Shown one piece after another: positions 1 through 11,350 of a stretch of DNA of 64,000 nt. The position numbers and the translations under genes were made by a program. Location of the stretch: NCBI GenBank assembly GCA_036346395.1, contig CM070609.1, forward strand, positions 45,146,777 to 45,210,776, given 5' to 3'. Source of the DNA: Hsuehochloa calcarea. Taxonomy: Eukaryota > Streptophyta > Magnoliopsida > Poales > Poaceae. Each line of letters starts with the position of its first letter. The stretch's first letter is position 1. The notes under the pieces were generated by a model that was not told where the DNA came from, made no database searches, and was given only the letters and a program-made list of their open reading frames with translations.

Positions 1-1
1 T

Positions 2-643
2 CGAGAGACAACGGTTCTTGCTGTTACTATGTGGCATATTTGGGAGGTTCGTAATGGTGCACGAAACGATGAAAGTTTGTTGCATCCTCGAAGGGTGGTT
101 GTGAAAGTTAAAACTTATGTAGAGTTGATAGTGTTGCATATCTTCAATCCGGATCTAAGTCATAGGCGTAAGTCCTTGCATTCAATCCCTAAATGGACTC
201 CGCCGCCAATCGGTACGGTCCTTATTAATATCGATGTAGCACTATTTGCTTCTCGTCGGATAGGGGTTGGCATGGTGGTAGTACGAAACCACATTGGTGA
301 ATGCTTAGCTGCCTGCAGCGAGCACCTTGATGGGATCACTGAGCTGGAGTTAGCAGAAGCATTGACGTTTCGCCGTACAACAACCCTTGTCCGTGAAGGA
401 TATCAAAATATTGTCCTTGCTTCTGACTACTTGTTTGTGATGCAACGGTTGAATTTGTCGATGCGAGATCGGTTCTTTGTTGATGTAGTTATCTTTGATA
501 TCAAGTCTATGGCAGAGAGTTTTTCTCCAGTTGTTTTTCATCATGTTAATCATGTGGTGAATGTAGTAGCACATATTCTAATTAGATCTTGTAAGCACTC
601 TATTAGCTTGTTTATTCGCAATGATGTACCGAAGTGTATCTAG
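2..643 (+). pseudogene. RNase H-like domain of a LINE-type reverse transcriptase (C-terminal remnant)
   Basis: The frame is open from the window edge and ends at a TAG at 641-643. A first Met at base 29 gives 204 residues. The pattern is the plant RVT_3-type RNase H found at the end of LINE ORF2 proteins. A W-TPPP-IGTVLINID strand carries Asp69 (counting from the base-29 Met), AEAL carries Glu110 and ASDY carries Asp133, a plausible D-E-D catalytic set. The usual NxDGA after the first strand reads IDVALF, so the active-site loop is altered. A tryptophan-rich segment before the domain (MWHIWEVRNGA) also fits LINE proteins. The reverse transcriptase must lie left of the window. No poly(A) tail is visible after the stop. 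It could also be a domesticated RNase H-like gene. Confidence 0.6.
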
Positions 644-981
644 GTGACTCTTTATAACGATATTTTGTGATTAATAAATTACTGACATTCTAAAAAATAA
701 GAAAATCACATGCTCTGTTTCCAAACTCCGAAAGAGAATTCATACATTAACAGGTTGATACATCGTCAGCTTCCTCACAAGTTCATGGCAATTTGTACGA
801 GAACAAGGTGACAAGCTTCCCAATTAGGATGTGCCAAGATTAATGCATTGTTCTCAACTGAAATAAACAAGGGAGAATGGCTAATACAAGCTCCATGCTA
901 GGAAATACACGCTAATAAGTTTACACGAGGCGCCACGCAGGTAGATGCTGAAGAGTTCGGGTGGAATGTCAAGTTCAGGGG
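644..981. other. intergenic, no feature seen
   Basis: AT-rich sequence between the LINE remnant and the stop codon of the minus-strand gene. It probably includes that gene's 3' UTR. I see no clear repeat or reading frame. Confidence 0.5.
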
Positions 982-2939
982 TTAAAAGGCTTTCCTCTTG
1001 AGACGGCCTTCTGAACGTGGGTTACTGCCTGTGTCACGTTGCTCGTCTGTGCTCAAATCAGCATCAGTGTCATCATCAGGGTCTTCCAGGCCAAGGTTCA
1101 AATTAAGCTCAGTGCTGCCACTTTTTTTGGTGGAATTTTGTGCCACGCCCGAAGCCTGAAAGAGGATACATAGGCATATATGAGTTTTATGACTCCGGAA
1201 AGGAAAATGTTGTATCGTTAGTACAAATGTTTTATAAAACAAGAGTAAAACTAGCAGGCTCTAATACAAAAAGGAATTTACAAAACAAGGAAAACTAAAA
1301 CTGATGTGCGAGAAGAAAACAAACTTAAGAAGAATATTTTTGAATTTTTGATGGAAATGATCAATGGGATCCTTTCCCAGTTACTTCGACACAATGGAAA
1401 AAAGTTACCACCGTAGATCTAAGAGAGAAAACCAACCAAACAGAAGGGTATCACTAGGAGCTTTCAGCATGACATGATTAAAAGTCTTGAGCAACCAAAA
1501 AATTTAAAAAATGTAGCAAACATTTGAGATCTGACGAGCCAGTGCAACCGAGGAATGGGAATACAATCCATTATGTAGAGGACGTAATTTTCTGTGATTA
1601 TTCATGTTTGGCGCTGGAAGTGGTCCATTTCTGACTTAACTGAACAACTACATCTAAGGGAACAAAAATGCAGGCCACCGAAATCTCCACATTTGACAGG
1701 GACAGCACTAATATCAGCTTTGTCATCAGATGATGGATGTCCATTAGCCTTATTCTTATCCTGAACTTTATAGTTCCATTTTCATCATATACTGTAACTA
1801 GATACAGTAGATACCGTTGATAACATACTCTTTCCAGTCCGCACAGACTTCTGCATAAATTTGAGTGCATCCACCATCTCTAATCTAGAGCAAACCTGAA
1901 TCTCAACATACTGACAGCCAGTTAAGGGGAAGCAAAGAGCGCTAAGAACTATCCAATAATTGAGTGCATCCACAAATTTGGCTTGGCAAGGCTATCTGTA
2001 CACATAAATATTCAAATCATACAGAACAATGCACATGAAAAAAATTATCTGCTTAGAGATTACAAACGAGAATGACAGTAAGAACAAGATAGCCAGCCAA
2101 TAGCCCAACACCTAAGATGATGGAATGCTAATAATCAGATTTACCATAAGCGCAATGACTGAATTGAGGGATGCTATGAAGCCTCAAATGTCTAACTAGA
2201 CGGCCAAAGCTTGACACTTGAGGGAGATGCATGGCAATCACTCCAAATCTCCAAAATTTATGAACCAACCTGACCCCATGTTGAAAGAGTTAAAATATAT
2301 TTATGCATTTTCATGTCCATCACCACGATTCACAGACTATGACATTGCATGGCCTACTATCATCAACTTAAACTAGCACATAAGACGATGATTGTATATA
2401 CCACAAAACCCTAGCACAACTCAAGTTGAAGTTCAAAGCCAAATCCTTACATTTACCATCTTCCAAATCCTATTTACTAAGAATAAGCATTAAATCCGTT
2501 CAAGAAGAACCCGCATTATCCCGTCCAGTCCCATCCTCGTGTCCAAAATCGAAACCCCAAAGAAACCAAGAACACCTAAATCGTCGAGTCTCTGCACCAA
2601 ACCGAACCAACTAAGCGCAACAAAGGAAGGAAACAACTCATTGAGCCAATCTTTAACGCCAAGAAGGCTCACCGGAACGTAGCGCCGCCTGGTGGCCGCC
2701 TCCTTGCCGGCGCCGCCCCCTCCGGCGCCGCCACTCACCGGCGTCCACTTGAAGAGCACCACCTTGTTACCCCTGGCGACTCCCATAGGTCCGATTCCGG
2801 CGGATCCCGCGCCGCCGGCGCCGGCGAGGGGGACCCACGCCTTGCGCCACTTCCTGACGGGCCCGCTGAAGGAGGTGCTGCTGCTGACGGGACCGTACCG
2901 CGTGGAGGAGCGACTCAGGCGGGCGCCCACGGTCTCCAT
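982..2939 (-). CDS. small plant-specific protein with C-terminal EAR-like motif (two exons)
   Basis: Exon 1 is 2939-2673 (89 codons, start METVG) and ends at a consensus donor GTGAGC. The last exon is 1155-982 (57 codons plus TAA) after a good acceptor (pyrimidines then CAG). Both boundaries are phase 0, so direct joining gives about 146 residues. Exon 1 has a conserved-looking core (SSTRYGP, SGPVRKWRKAWVPL, NKVVLFKWTPV) separated by Gly/Ala-rich linkers. Exon 2 has LNLNLGL, an LxLxL EAR-type repression motif, then an acidic stretch and a basic LKRKAF end. EAR motifs usually recruit TOPLESS-type co-repressors, so a nuclear regulatory role is inferred, not shown. An in-frame ATG at 3128 could extend the N terminus, but that stretch is low complexity. 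A small middle exon cannot be excluded. I recognise the type as a conserved uncharacterised grass protein but cannot name it. It is the only intact-looking host gene here. Confidence 0.7.
1156..2672 (-). other. intron of the EAR-motif gene
   Basis: About 1.5 kb of AT-rich sequence between the donor at 2672/2671 and the acceptor at 1157/1156. Minus-strand frames within it are short and lack paired splice sites, so I see no convincing extra exon. Confidence 0.55.
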
Positions 2940-3255
2940 TTTCCGGGCGCGAGCAGCGGCGGCTGTTGTCCTCCGGCGAGGCGGGTGCGGAGTGGGGTGC
3001 TGCTGCCCTGCTGGTGCGGGAAATAATGCGGGGAGCGGGTGTCTCGTAGACTGGATCGACTGGCGAGCTCTGGAGAAGAGGGTACTGGTGTGCGTGGGTT
3101 GTGTCAGTCTGTGTGTGTCCCAGAACACTGACAGGTGGGGTTATTTTGGTTCTTCGAGATAATTCTTTTTAAGAAAAAAAACGAAGGAATCTTTTTTTTC
3201 TTGAGAAAAAAAAGTGTATAAGAATATAGATAGGGTTCTGCGAACTATGTTTAAA
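2940..3255 (-). promoter_or_regulatory. 5' UTR and proximal promoter of the EAR-motif gene
   Basis: The sequence upstream of the METVG start is GC-rich up to about 3130, then changes to A/T homopolymer runs at 3170-3212. No clear TATA box is seen. The MITE begins about 315 bp upstream of the start codon. Confidence 0.35.
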
Positions 3256-3773
3256 GAGAAAAGTGACTATTTACTATCTAATAATTTCATTCTTTGTGAT
3301 ATGATATCGACTAATTTCTTTTTCATCCATTCTATGTCATTAGGTTTCAATTTTTTTTTTACAATATGTCGTCATCCTTACTTTTTGTTCATACCCTCCG
3401 TTAAGCCATGTGATACTTTTCCGTTCATACCCCTCCGTTAAGCCATGTGAAATGACTGTCTAGCCTTGGAATATGACCTTTCACCCCATACCACTGCGAA
3501 ATTCATTAATTGTCATGCATAAAACCGATGCCCCTTGTTGTCCCAATGATGGCAAAGAATAGAACAACATTCATTTTACAATGGTATGGAGTGAATCGTG
3601 ATATTCGAAGGCAAAATGGTCTTTTCTCATGGCTTAACGGAGAGGTATGGACAGAGAAGTGATAGCGATGGTAAAGAAAATTTGAAACCCGATGGCACAG
3701 AATGAATAGAGAGTTATTCGATGGTATATCATGAACAAGTGAGTTATTCAATGATATATAATCAATTTTCTCG
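3256..3773. mobile_element. foldback MITE with 8-bp target site duplications
   Basis: The two halves form an imperfect inverted repeat along nearly their whole length. The left end GAGAAAAGTGACTATTTAC pairs with the right end read in reverse, CGAGAAAATTGATTATATA. The segment CCTCCGTTAAGCCATG recurs inverted near the centre (about 3398-3450 and 3628-3652). The element is flanked by perfect TGTTTAAA duplications at 3248-3255 and 3774-3781. There is no coding capacity. An 8-bp duplication suggests hAT-type mobilisation, though a 9-bp Mutator-type reading with one mismatch is possible. Confidence 0.75.
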
Positions 3774-3792
3774 TGTTTAAATGGGTCGATGA

Positions 3793-5612
3793 TAGAGCTG
3801 GCCAGGTGGGCCGTGCATGTATGGTCGTCCCAAGCACGACACAGCCCACACTATTCATGGGTCGTGCCAGGCAGGCATGACGGCCCGTGTTGTGCTTGGG
3901 CCGCTACCCTAGCACGGTGGGCTGGGCTAGCAAGACAATTTGTTTAGACAATGCCGCTTCAAAATCTAGGGTTATGGATATTCTTACTCTAGTGTTGAGT
4001 ACATACATCGATTCCTTCTTGCTACATCAACGATGCGCTTGTCATATTATTAGCCTTATAGTTAAATATGGTTTGAAGAGGTTGAGTCCGTATATTAAAG
4101 CTTTTCGTGATACAATTTCTTTGTTGAATAATTATGACGTAAGAATAGCACAATATAAGAACTTCTGCAGGGCGATGGGTGTACATCCAAGATAGTTCGA
4201 TTTGGTTATGCCAGTAAGGTGCAACTATATTTACCTAATGCTTAAGAGTCTTTAACCATACAAGAGTACTTTTTCTGTTTTTATTCAAACGCACTATCAG
4301 AGCACTGACGGTAATATACTATTGACTGAGCAACATTGGTTCGTTGTTGAGAAGATACTTCATTTTTTAGAAATTTTTTATAAGGCCACCGTTGCTTTGT
4401 CCATTGTGTACTATCAAATATCTCCTATCATTGTACATAGTATTTTACAGATTACTACTCAATTGAAAATGTATGAAAATAACTTAGTTTTACGCGATGC
4501 TATTGTTGCCATGAAAAGTAAATACCTTAAATATTGGAGAGAAATCTCTTACTTATATGCATTTGTATTTCTTTTAGATACTAGAGGTAAAATTGATGCA
4601 TTTGGTAGTGTACTTGATCTTCTTAGTGATGCTACAGGGCTAGACTATACTAACTATTTTGTAGAAGTTCATTCTCGGTTATACGAGGTTTACCAAAGGT
4701 ATGAAAATAAGTTCCGGAGAGTCCGTTCGCAACGAGCTCTAGTAGCCCACCTTAAGTAGCAAGACAAATATGTGGGGCAAAATCTTCAGTGGCTTTTCCT
4801 CCAGATCCAGGTCTTCTTCTTCTACACTCCCGTCTGCTTAGCCAAAACCCACAAGGAGTAGGGAACTATCGATATATCTAGACAATGATACGGTAGATTT
4901 CAACTCAGAAGGATTTAAAATTTTGTAATGGTGGCAAGCCTATAAGTTAATATATCTCGTGTTATCCATACTTACACGTGATGTGTTAACTGTTCTTGTC
5001 TCGACGGTTTCCTTCGAGTCTGCTTTCAGTCTTTCTGGAAGAATATTAGAGGAGAGAAGAACAAGTCTCACAAGTGAGATGATGGAGATACTTCTAACTG
5101 TGAAAGACTGTGAACAAGCTGATTCACGAACACAACACTCTGTGAGAAATCCACAGTTGTTGGAGGTGTTCAAAAATCTATACTTGAACAATGACACATG
5201 GAGCAAGGATGTATGTAGAGCTATAGGTTGTACTCTTTTTCCTTTGCTAAGGTTTTCTCATTTTGAGTTTTTACTTTGCGAAGGTTTTAACGAGACAACA
5301 TGTTGAATATTAATAAAGCTCTTTATTACATTTATAATATGATTGTCTCAATTTTTTTTCAATTTTCATATTTATTTTTGAATTCTACATATTTTTCTGA
5401 TTTTTTTTATTTTTTTGGGCCTAACGGGCTAAATGAGCTGGACTTAGTCCATTTGTGTCAAACAGCTCATTGGTCCCAAGACGACACGAACTAATCGACG
5501 GCCATACCTAGGTCGCGCCTCCCGGACATGGGTGCAAGACAAGACAACCCATATAATAGCCGGACCAGGATGGGTCGTGCCTAGATGGGTCGGGCCAGGC
5601 CGGCCAGCTTTA
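3793..5612 (+). mobile_element. hAT-superfamily DNA transposon, decayed
   Basis: The left end TAGAGCTGGCC matches the right end read in reverse, TAAAGCTGGCC, at 5602-5612. Subterminal regions (3800-3930 and 5420-5600) are rich in GGGCCGTGC/GGGTCGTGCC motifs, as in plant hAT elements. The middle encodes hAT transposase fragments. Flanking octamers GTCGATGA (left) and GTCAGCAA (right) match at only five of eight positions, so the duplication is eroded or the ends are slightly misplaced. At 1.8 kb it is much shorter than a complete element and lacks the 5' half of the transposase. Confidence 0.75.
3935..5206 (+). pseudogene. hAT transposase fragments (RICESLEEPER-like), N terminus missing
   Basis: Translation from about 3935 gives LHQRCACHIISLIVKYGLK-like sequence (observed residues LLHQRCACHIISLIVKYGLK), a hallmark of the hAT catalytic region. 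The same frame continues through stops at about 4193 and 4250 into EKILHFLEIFYKATVALS and MKSKYLKYWREI. After a frameshift near 4760-4950, the C-terminal dimerisation domain appears as VSFESAFSLSGRILEERRTS (about 5010-5070). The BED zinc finger and first catalytic segment are absent, because the terminal repeat begins only about 140 bp before the first recognisable residue. It cannot encode an active enzyme. Confidence 0.8.
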
Positions 5613-5772
5613 GTCAGCAAAACCAGTGTACAACATGGAATGCACGGAAGAAGAAGTTGGATGCATGCAGGCTTGTGCACGGGTTCAAATGGATTTTAGA
5701 CCAAAAATCGGTTTGAACAGCCCTAGATACATGGGACTCTATGGACAGTGGTCATCATACTGTTGATGTGTC

Positions 5773-6032
5773 TGTTAAGAAACTGGGCCCAGGCCAGGAG
5801 TCCTGGCCCAAGGTGGGCTCCTTATCTATCCAGTAGCCTATATAAAGGAGGGGGGACCCCAGCCATTGTACGACAGTTTTCAGAAGAGCAATAAAGTGAA
5901 GCTAGAAGTCTCCTCATATCTCTATGTTCAATCTATTATTCTGTTATTGTATTCTTACATCGTTCTTACGATTATGAGTTTGTCTACGAGGTAATCGCTC
6001 ACACTAGACTCGCCAGCGACGGTTCCTCAACA
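5773..6032 (+). repeat. 5' LTR of the copia element
   Basis: It starts TGTTAAGAAACTGGG and ends GGTTCCTCAACA. It contains a TATA box (TATATAAAGG, about 5830) and an AATAAAG polyadenylation-type signal (about 5889). It aligns along its length with 15185-15442 and, more distantly, with 62614-62885. Confidence 0.9.
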
Positions 6033-7470
6033 CGTTATTAGCACGATCGGCTCTCATCGGATCGAAAGGTAACCGTCGTAGCACAACACATGTAGATTGA
6101 ATCGTTTTTTAAGATTGCTTTCAATTCTGCAAATTTGGCTTTCTATATTGGTTTTTCTACGGTGCAAATCCACTCTAATCTACCACTAGCCGACTTGAAG
6201 TCGCTGGCACAATGCCGATCGATAGATTGCATGGAAAAGTGGATGTCGATTGTACCGTAGATTGGAAATTACAAATTCATTCTAATCTACCGCGAGCTGA
6301 CTTGAAGTCACCGGCCAAGTCGATCGATGGATGCATGAACGAGACTAGGATGAGCGATTGCTCGATGAGCGATTACTCAAAAAAATCGTCCGACCGACGG
6401 CACGGAGTGCCGTAACCGTCAGCTGCTTTGCCGTCGACCTCTGCCGGCCGGTGCCACCCAGCACGAGCCCTCCCCGACTAGTAGCGGCCACCACCGCCGG
6501 TCGGTGCCCCCCTCGGTAAAAGCAGAGCATCACAGGAAAAAAAAGATAAGGGGGGAGAAGATGACGCCGGCCCCACCAGTCCCTCCCGAAGTTGCCGGCC
6601 CCGCCTCTCGCAGAGATGGCACTGCTGCACCGCGCGCCTTCCCCTCTCCGGCCGCCCCGCATGGCTGCCTCCGCGCACGTCCCACACGGCGCCGCCTCGA
6701 TCGGCCTTGCGCGCTTGAAGCACCATGGGCTCAAGCCGCCACCGCCATGGAGCCTACCGGGCAGCGGGCTTGAAGCATGGCCATCGCCACCTCCGCATCG
6801 CCTCCGCTAGACCGCCGCCCAATCGCTCAAGCACGGCGCCACACCGCCGCCCGCCTGGCGCCATTTCCGTCGGCCGTCCCCCATCGCGCCACCGGCCAGA
6901 GCCACCACCACCGCCTCGCGGCCGACCGACCCGCATGCGACGCCGGTGCCGCACGCGCTTGAAGCGCCGCCACCACTTGGGTGGAATGGGGTAGGGAAAC
7001 CCTACCCGATTCGGTGTTTTTGAGCTAACCGAAGTGGGCTGGGAGAGATGGGTCATGGAATCGGCCCAGCCAGCCAACAAAAATGGCAAAGAAATCCAGA
7101 TTTTTGCAAAAAGGCCCTCGGGAATCCTGAAAATAGTGCAATTTTTTTTTCATAATAGAAAATTAGCAGTTTAGCTCATGAAAATTGTAGAATTCGCAAA
7201 TTTTTTTTCCCAACAGAAAAGGGGCTCGGGGATTCAAATTTTGAATCTGTTTTTGCATTTGAAGCATGTTTAACTTTGTTATTATTATTTCTATGCAATT
7301 TATGTATTGTATTTACTATTTTTTATTATTTGTGATTGTTTATATTGCTTTTAATAATTGAAAATAGTAGTAAATCATAAAAAATACATAGAAAAATACA
7401 GGAACATTATGATAATTTTTTCAACTATTTTTGCAAATTACCAGTAGTAATCTTATGGAATCTTTGCATG
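6033..7470 (+). other. copia leader between LTR and gag: palindrome repeats, GC-rich block, AT-rich block
   Basis: The first bases after the LTR (CGTTATTAGCACGATCGG) should be the primer-binding site but are not the usual iMet complement. At 6177-6215 and 6288-6325 a repeat contains the palindrome CGACTTGAAGTCG or a close variant. 6400-7000 is very GC-rich with overlapping frames on both strands that look like composition artefacts. 7120-7470 is AT-rich. The leader at 62886-64000 has the same organisation. Confidence 0.6.
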
Positions 7471-8390
7471 AATATGCAGATAACTGGCATTACGAACTGA
7501 GAGTTCGAAAAGCTGGCCCAGCATGACCATAATTACCTGTCTTGGGCATCAGATGTCGAAATCGTACTTGGAGCCAAGAAACTCGGTGCTGCGATTGGAG
7601 TTGGCACCTTAAAGGACGCCACTCCAACTGCTGAGGAGAATGATCAAACACTTCATTTCCTCAGACACCATCTCTGCCTAACACTTAAGAATGACTATAT
7701 GGCAAAAAAGAATGCACTAGCCTTATGGACCGCACTGAAGAAGCGGTTTGAGAAGCTGAAGTACACCATTCTTCCTCGGGCAGAGCAGGAATGAAACCGA
7801 CTACGTTTTGCTGACTACAAGACCGTGGGGGTGGGGGTACAATTTTGCATTGCACAGAATTTGTACAAGTCTTCAACTCTGTGGTAAGGTAACCACGGAT
7901 GAGCCAAAGATCGATAAAACTCTCTCTTCCTTTCACCCAAACGTGGTGCAATCCGCACGTAACTATCGTCAAGACGGCTACAAGAAGTATGCTGAACTGA
8001 TTGACATCATGCAAGTTGCGGAAGCTCAAGATGAAGTTCTTATAAAGAACTATATCTCACAGCCGCCTAGTTGCAATGTTGATCATGAAGTCAATACAAG
8101 CAGCTACAAGGTGAGGAAGCCTCACTCAAAGGAAAGAGGCAAGAAAGGTATGGTCATGAGTCGCAAAACTAAGCAGAATGATCAAGCCAAGAAGGGCGAA
8201 TAAAAGAAGCGCGATGAGAAGCCCTATAGTCAGCAGGACCAAAGTTGCTACAAATGTGGAACTTGGGGACATTTGTCACGTGTTTGCCATGAGCCACAGA
8301 ACATGATTGATACTTTCAAGTCTAAGAAGAAGGGCAAAGTACATCATAAGGCACACCTCACCATTGCAGGCACAGAGGATCCATAGTCAT
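7471..8390 (+). pseudogene. copia gag
   Basis: Translated segments match copia gag (UBN2-type): YLSWASDVEIVLGAKKLGAA near 7540, then LRHHLCLTLKNDYMAKKNAL near 7670 and a helical region to about 8050. A CCHC zinc knuckle, CYKCGTWGHLSRVC, is intact at about 8248-8290. Stops and frameshifts (for example near 7793 and 8201) break the frame, so no full Gag can be made. Confidence 0.8.
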
Positions 8391-8759
8391 GAGTTGCACC
8401 CATGAATGTGGACAGCTCAGTAGCAGCTCGCATCACACCTTCTTTGGACATTACAGCGGCAACAACTGTAGTTGCCGAAGAAGAGAAGTTGGACATTGAG
8501 TAGATTCAGGCAGAAGTTTTTTCATACTTCACTGATTCGATTTAGTGCACACATTGCACTTAGATTTGATAGTCATTTGCAGTCTATGGTTGTAATAGAA
8601 TATTGAATTTTGAATAATGGTTGTAAGCTCTAGGAGAGCAAAGCAATAAATTCTTATGATCAGTCCTGCAAGACTTTTCCCGTATTAATAATAGCAAGTT
8701 GTGTTCTGTTTTGAAGTATTTTACTTATGTGTGTGGATTGCTTCCTACTCCATATTAAT

Positions 8760-10905
8760 AAATAATTTATATATCAGAACGCGTGTGGCACCCTATGGAG
8801 GAAGTGTGCTTAGCAGATAATGGCACAACGAATACCATATTAAGATAGACAAAATTTTTCCAGTCGACCAGCAAGAATATTGGTAGTCTTATGACAATCG
8901 CAGATAGTGATACTTATATAATAGGCTCAGGAAGAGCCACAATTATACTCCCGTGGGTGCAACATTGATAATTGAAGAAGCTTTATTGTACCCAGAATCG
9001 ACTAGGACTCTCTTAAGCTTTAAAGATATTCGCGCTAACGGTCTCCACGTAGAGACTAAAGAAGAGTATGATAAGGAATATCTGCTCATTAAAAAGTATG
9101 AAGAAAATAGAAAAAGGTATTAGAACGACTTTCTTCATATGAATCTAGGCCATACTACACTTACATTAAGGCTCCTGCAGCCTATGCTGTCCTGAAAACC
9201 ACTTTTAGAAGCTCTGAACTTTTCTGTCTCTAGCATGATATATTAGGCCACCACAGTCTTAGAATGATGATAAATATAATTACTAATTCTCAGGGATATA
9301 ATGTCAATGTAGAGAGTTTTCCGAATCAGAAAGATTTTGTGTGCCCCGCATGTGCCACCGAGAAATTGATTACTAGACACTCTACTCTAAAAGTAAATGA
9401 TGAAATTCCTGCATTCCTGGACCGTATCCAGGGAGACATTTGCGGTCCTATACAACCCTTGTTAGGGCTATTTAGGTACTTTATGGTACTTATCGATGCT
9501 TTCTCGAAATGGTCGCATGTATGCTTATAATCTACGAGAAACTATGCTTTTGCAAAGCTGATCTCGCAGATACTTAAAATTAATAATAATATTCCTGATC
9601 ATCATGTGAAGTCCATCTGAATGGACAATGCTAGAGAATTTACTTCAAAGACATTTGATAATTATTGTAAGGCAATGGGAATTACCGTTGAGCTTTCCGT
9701 ACCATATGTCCACACCCAGAATGGACTAGCAGAGGTATTAATTAAAAGAATTAAATTTACCCGACTGCTCTTGTAGAATTGTAATTTACCAACTACATGT
9801 TGGGGACACGTAGTCCTACACGCAGCAATTCTTATCAATTTTCGACCGTCAACATATAACATACATTCACCTATGCAACTAACGCAAGGGTCAGCACCGA
9901 AAATCTCTCATCTATGAAGGTTTGGTTGCAAGATTTATGTACCTATACAACCACCACAGTGAACTATAATAGACCCTCTCTGAAAGTCTGCGATATACGT
10001 TGGTTATGAGACATCATCCATAATTAGGTATCTGGACCCCATGACTGGAGATTTGCATATAGCCCGCTTCGTTGACAACATATTTGATGTAAATAGTTTC
10101 CGGTCATTAGAGGGAGGAAATCAATCCCTTGATGAAAAATGTCAGAAAATGACGCGGCAAGCCACATGAATTCATGCACACGACCCGCGCACTAGTGAAG
10201 CAAATAGAGAAGTCCAGCAGATAATTGATTTGCCAGCATTATCGAATCAACTGTCTAACCACTTTAATGATTTGAAAAGCGTGACCAAGTCACTTGTGTC
10301 TACACGCAATGCGCCGGAGAGGGTTGAAATACGAAATAAAATTGAAGGTATCCCTAATCCCGTCCAGAGGCCTCAGAATAAAAGGACGAGAACTCTGGCC
10401 TCTCGAATCCAAAGTAACCGGGGACGCCTGACGAAAAGGGATAAAAAGAACTTGACACAGCCGATCAATTAAGTTCACCACAACTGGGAGGGGAGCCAGT
10501 TGAGACCTGGCACCAGTATAGAACCTTCAGTAAAAGGCATACTAGATTTGAATATTCCCACAGAGGGAGATATCAACACGGATGTGTGCGCACAAATCAG
10601 AGCTGAAAAACTAAAGGGACTTGCCTCCGCAATTGAAAGCAGCGGTGAGCAAGTAGAAGCATTAGAAGTATCACCCAATGAAGAAATAGCTATAAATTAT
10701 GTGACCACGGGAGAATCCATGAATAGAATAATAGCTAATATCAGTATTTATTTTGCAAAGAAAATTACCACAATCATCGATCTTGATCGAGAGCCTGCAT
10801 TGCTCGCTAAATGTTTTAAAAAAAGATCAGATTGGGAAGATTCGAAGAAGGCAATAGAAACAGAATTATTATCTCTGAATAAAAGAGAGGTTTTTGGGCC
10901 TGTAA
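8760..10905 (+). pseudogene. copia pol, first part: protease end and integrase
   Basis: Pre-integrase sequence (LGHHSLRMM-like, about 9240) and a zinc-binding CPAC pair lead into the integrase core. Its catalytic D-D-E is still visible: GDICGPIQP (about 9440), MDNAREFTSKTF (about 9622) and TQNGLAEVLIKR (about 9715). Several in-frame stops interrupt it. A low-similarity linker follows (10230-10900) and leads into the RT start (NKREVFGPV, about 10878). The frame is cut by the TRIM after base 10905. Confidence 0.8.
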
Positions 10906-11146
10906 TGTAACACTCTGACCCAAAATCGGCTAAATACCCAGCCCACTGTGGGGCGGACCTGCGCACACATAGCACCTCACTTACACTTTCGTCCTCGCTT
11001 CGTGTAAAAGGGTTAACCCGGAGGTGCTACATTTGGATCCAACCGGCATTATATACTAGTACAACTCACTTGAGACAAGCAATGTGGGACTAATCCCACC
11101 ACACAACTCCTCATGGGCCACGCTATGAGCAGGCCGGGGTATTACA
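10906..11146 (-). repeat. TRIM 3' LTR
   Basis: On the plus strand it begins TGTAACACTCTGACCC and ends GGGGTATTACA. It lacks a 10-bp ACGGGCCACG-like segment present in the other LTR. Confidence 0.9.
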
Positions 11147-11350
11147 CTCACCCCCCCTTAAGGGCTGACGCCCTCGGCAGCATACCGCATACGCGATAAA
11201 TGCCCAGAACCACCCCTCGGTACACATCCGCGTCGCAAAGGCACATATGCCATGCCATGTGTCCACTCCGGGCCCACATGTGCCATGCGCCATATGCCCG
11301 CGCTTCTATCCCGCACGCCGCGGCAATAAGGTTGATGCTCTGATACCATC

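Noticed and set aside
1598..1973. Middle exon of the EAR-motif gene
   Set aside because: Short minus-strand frames here lack a matching donor/acceptor pair in a compatible phase, and the direct exon 1 to exon 2 join is already in frame.
3785..5620. Clear 8-bp target duplication for the hAT element
   Set aside because: GTCGATGA versus GTCAGCAA matches at only five positions, so I do not claim it.
6400..7089. Overlapping long frames on both strands
   Set aside because: GC-rich leader of a copia element. Frames on opposite strands mirror each other and encode Pro/Arg/Ala-rich low-complexity sequence.
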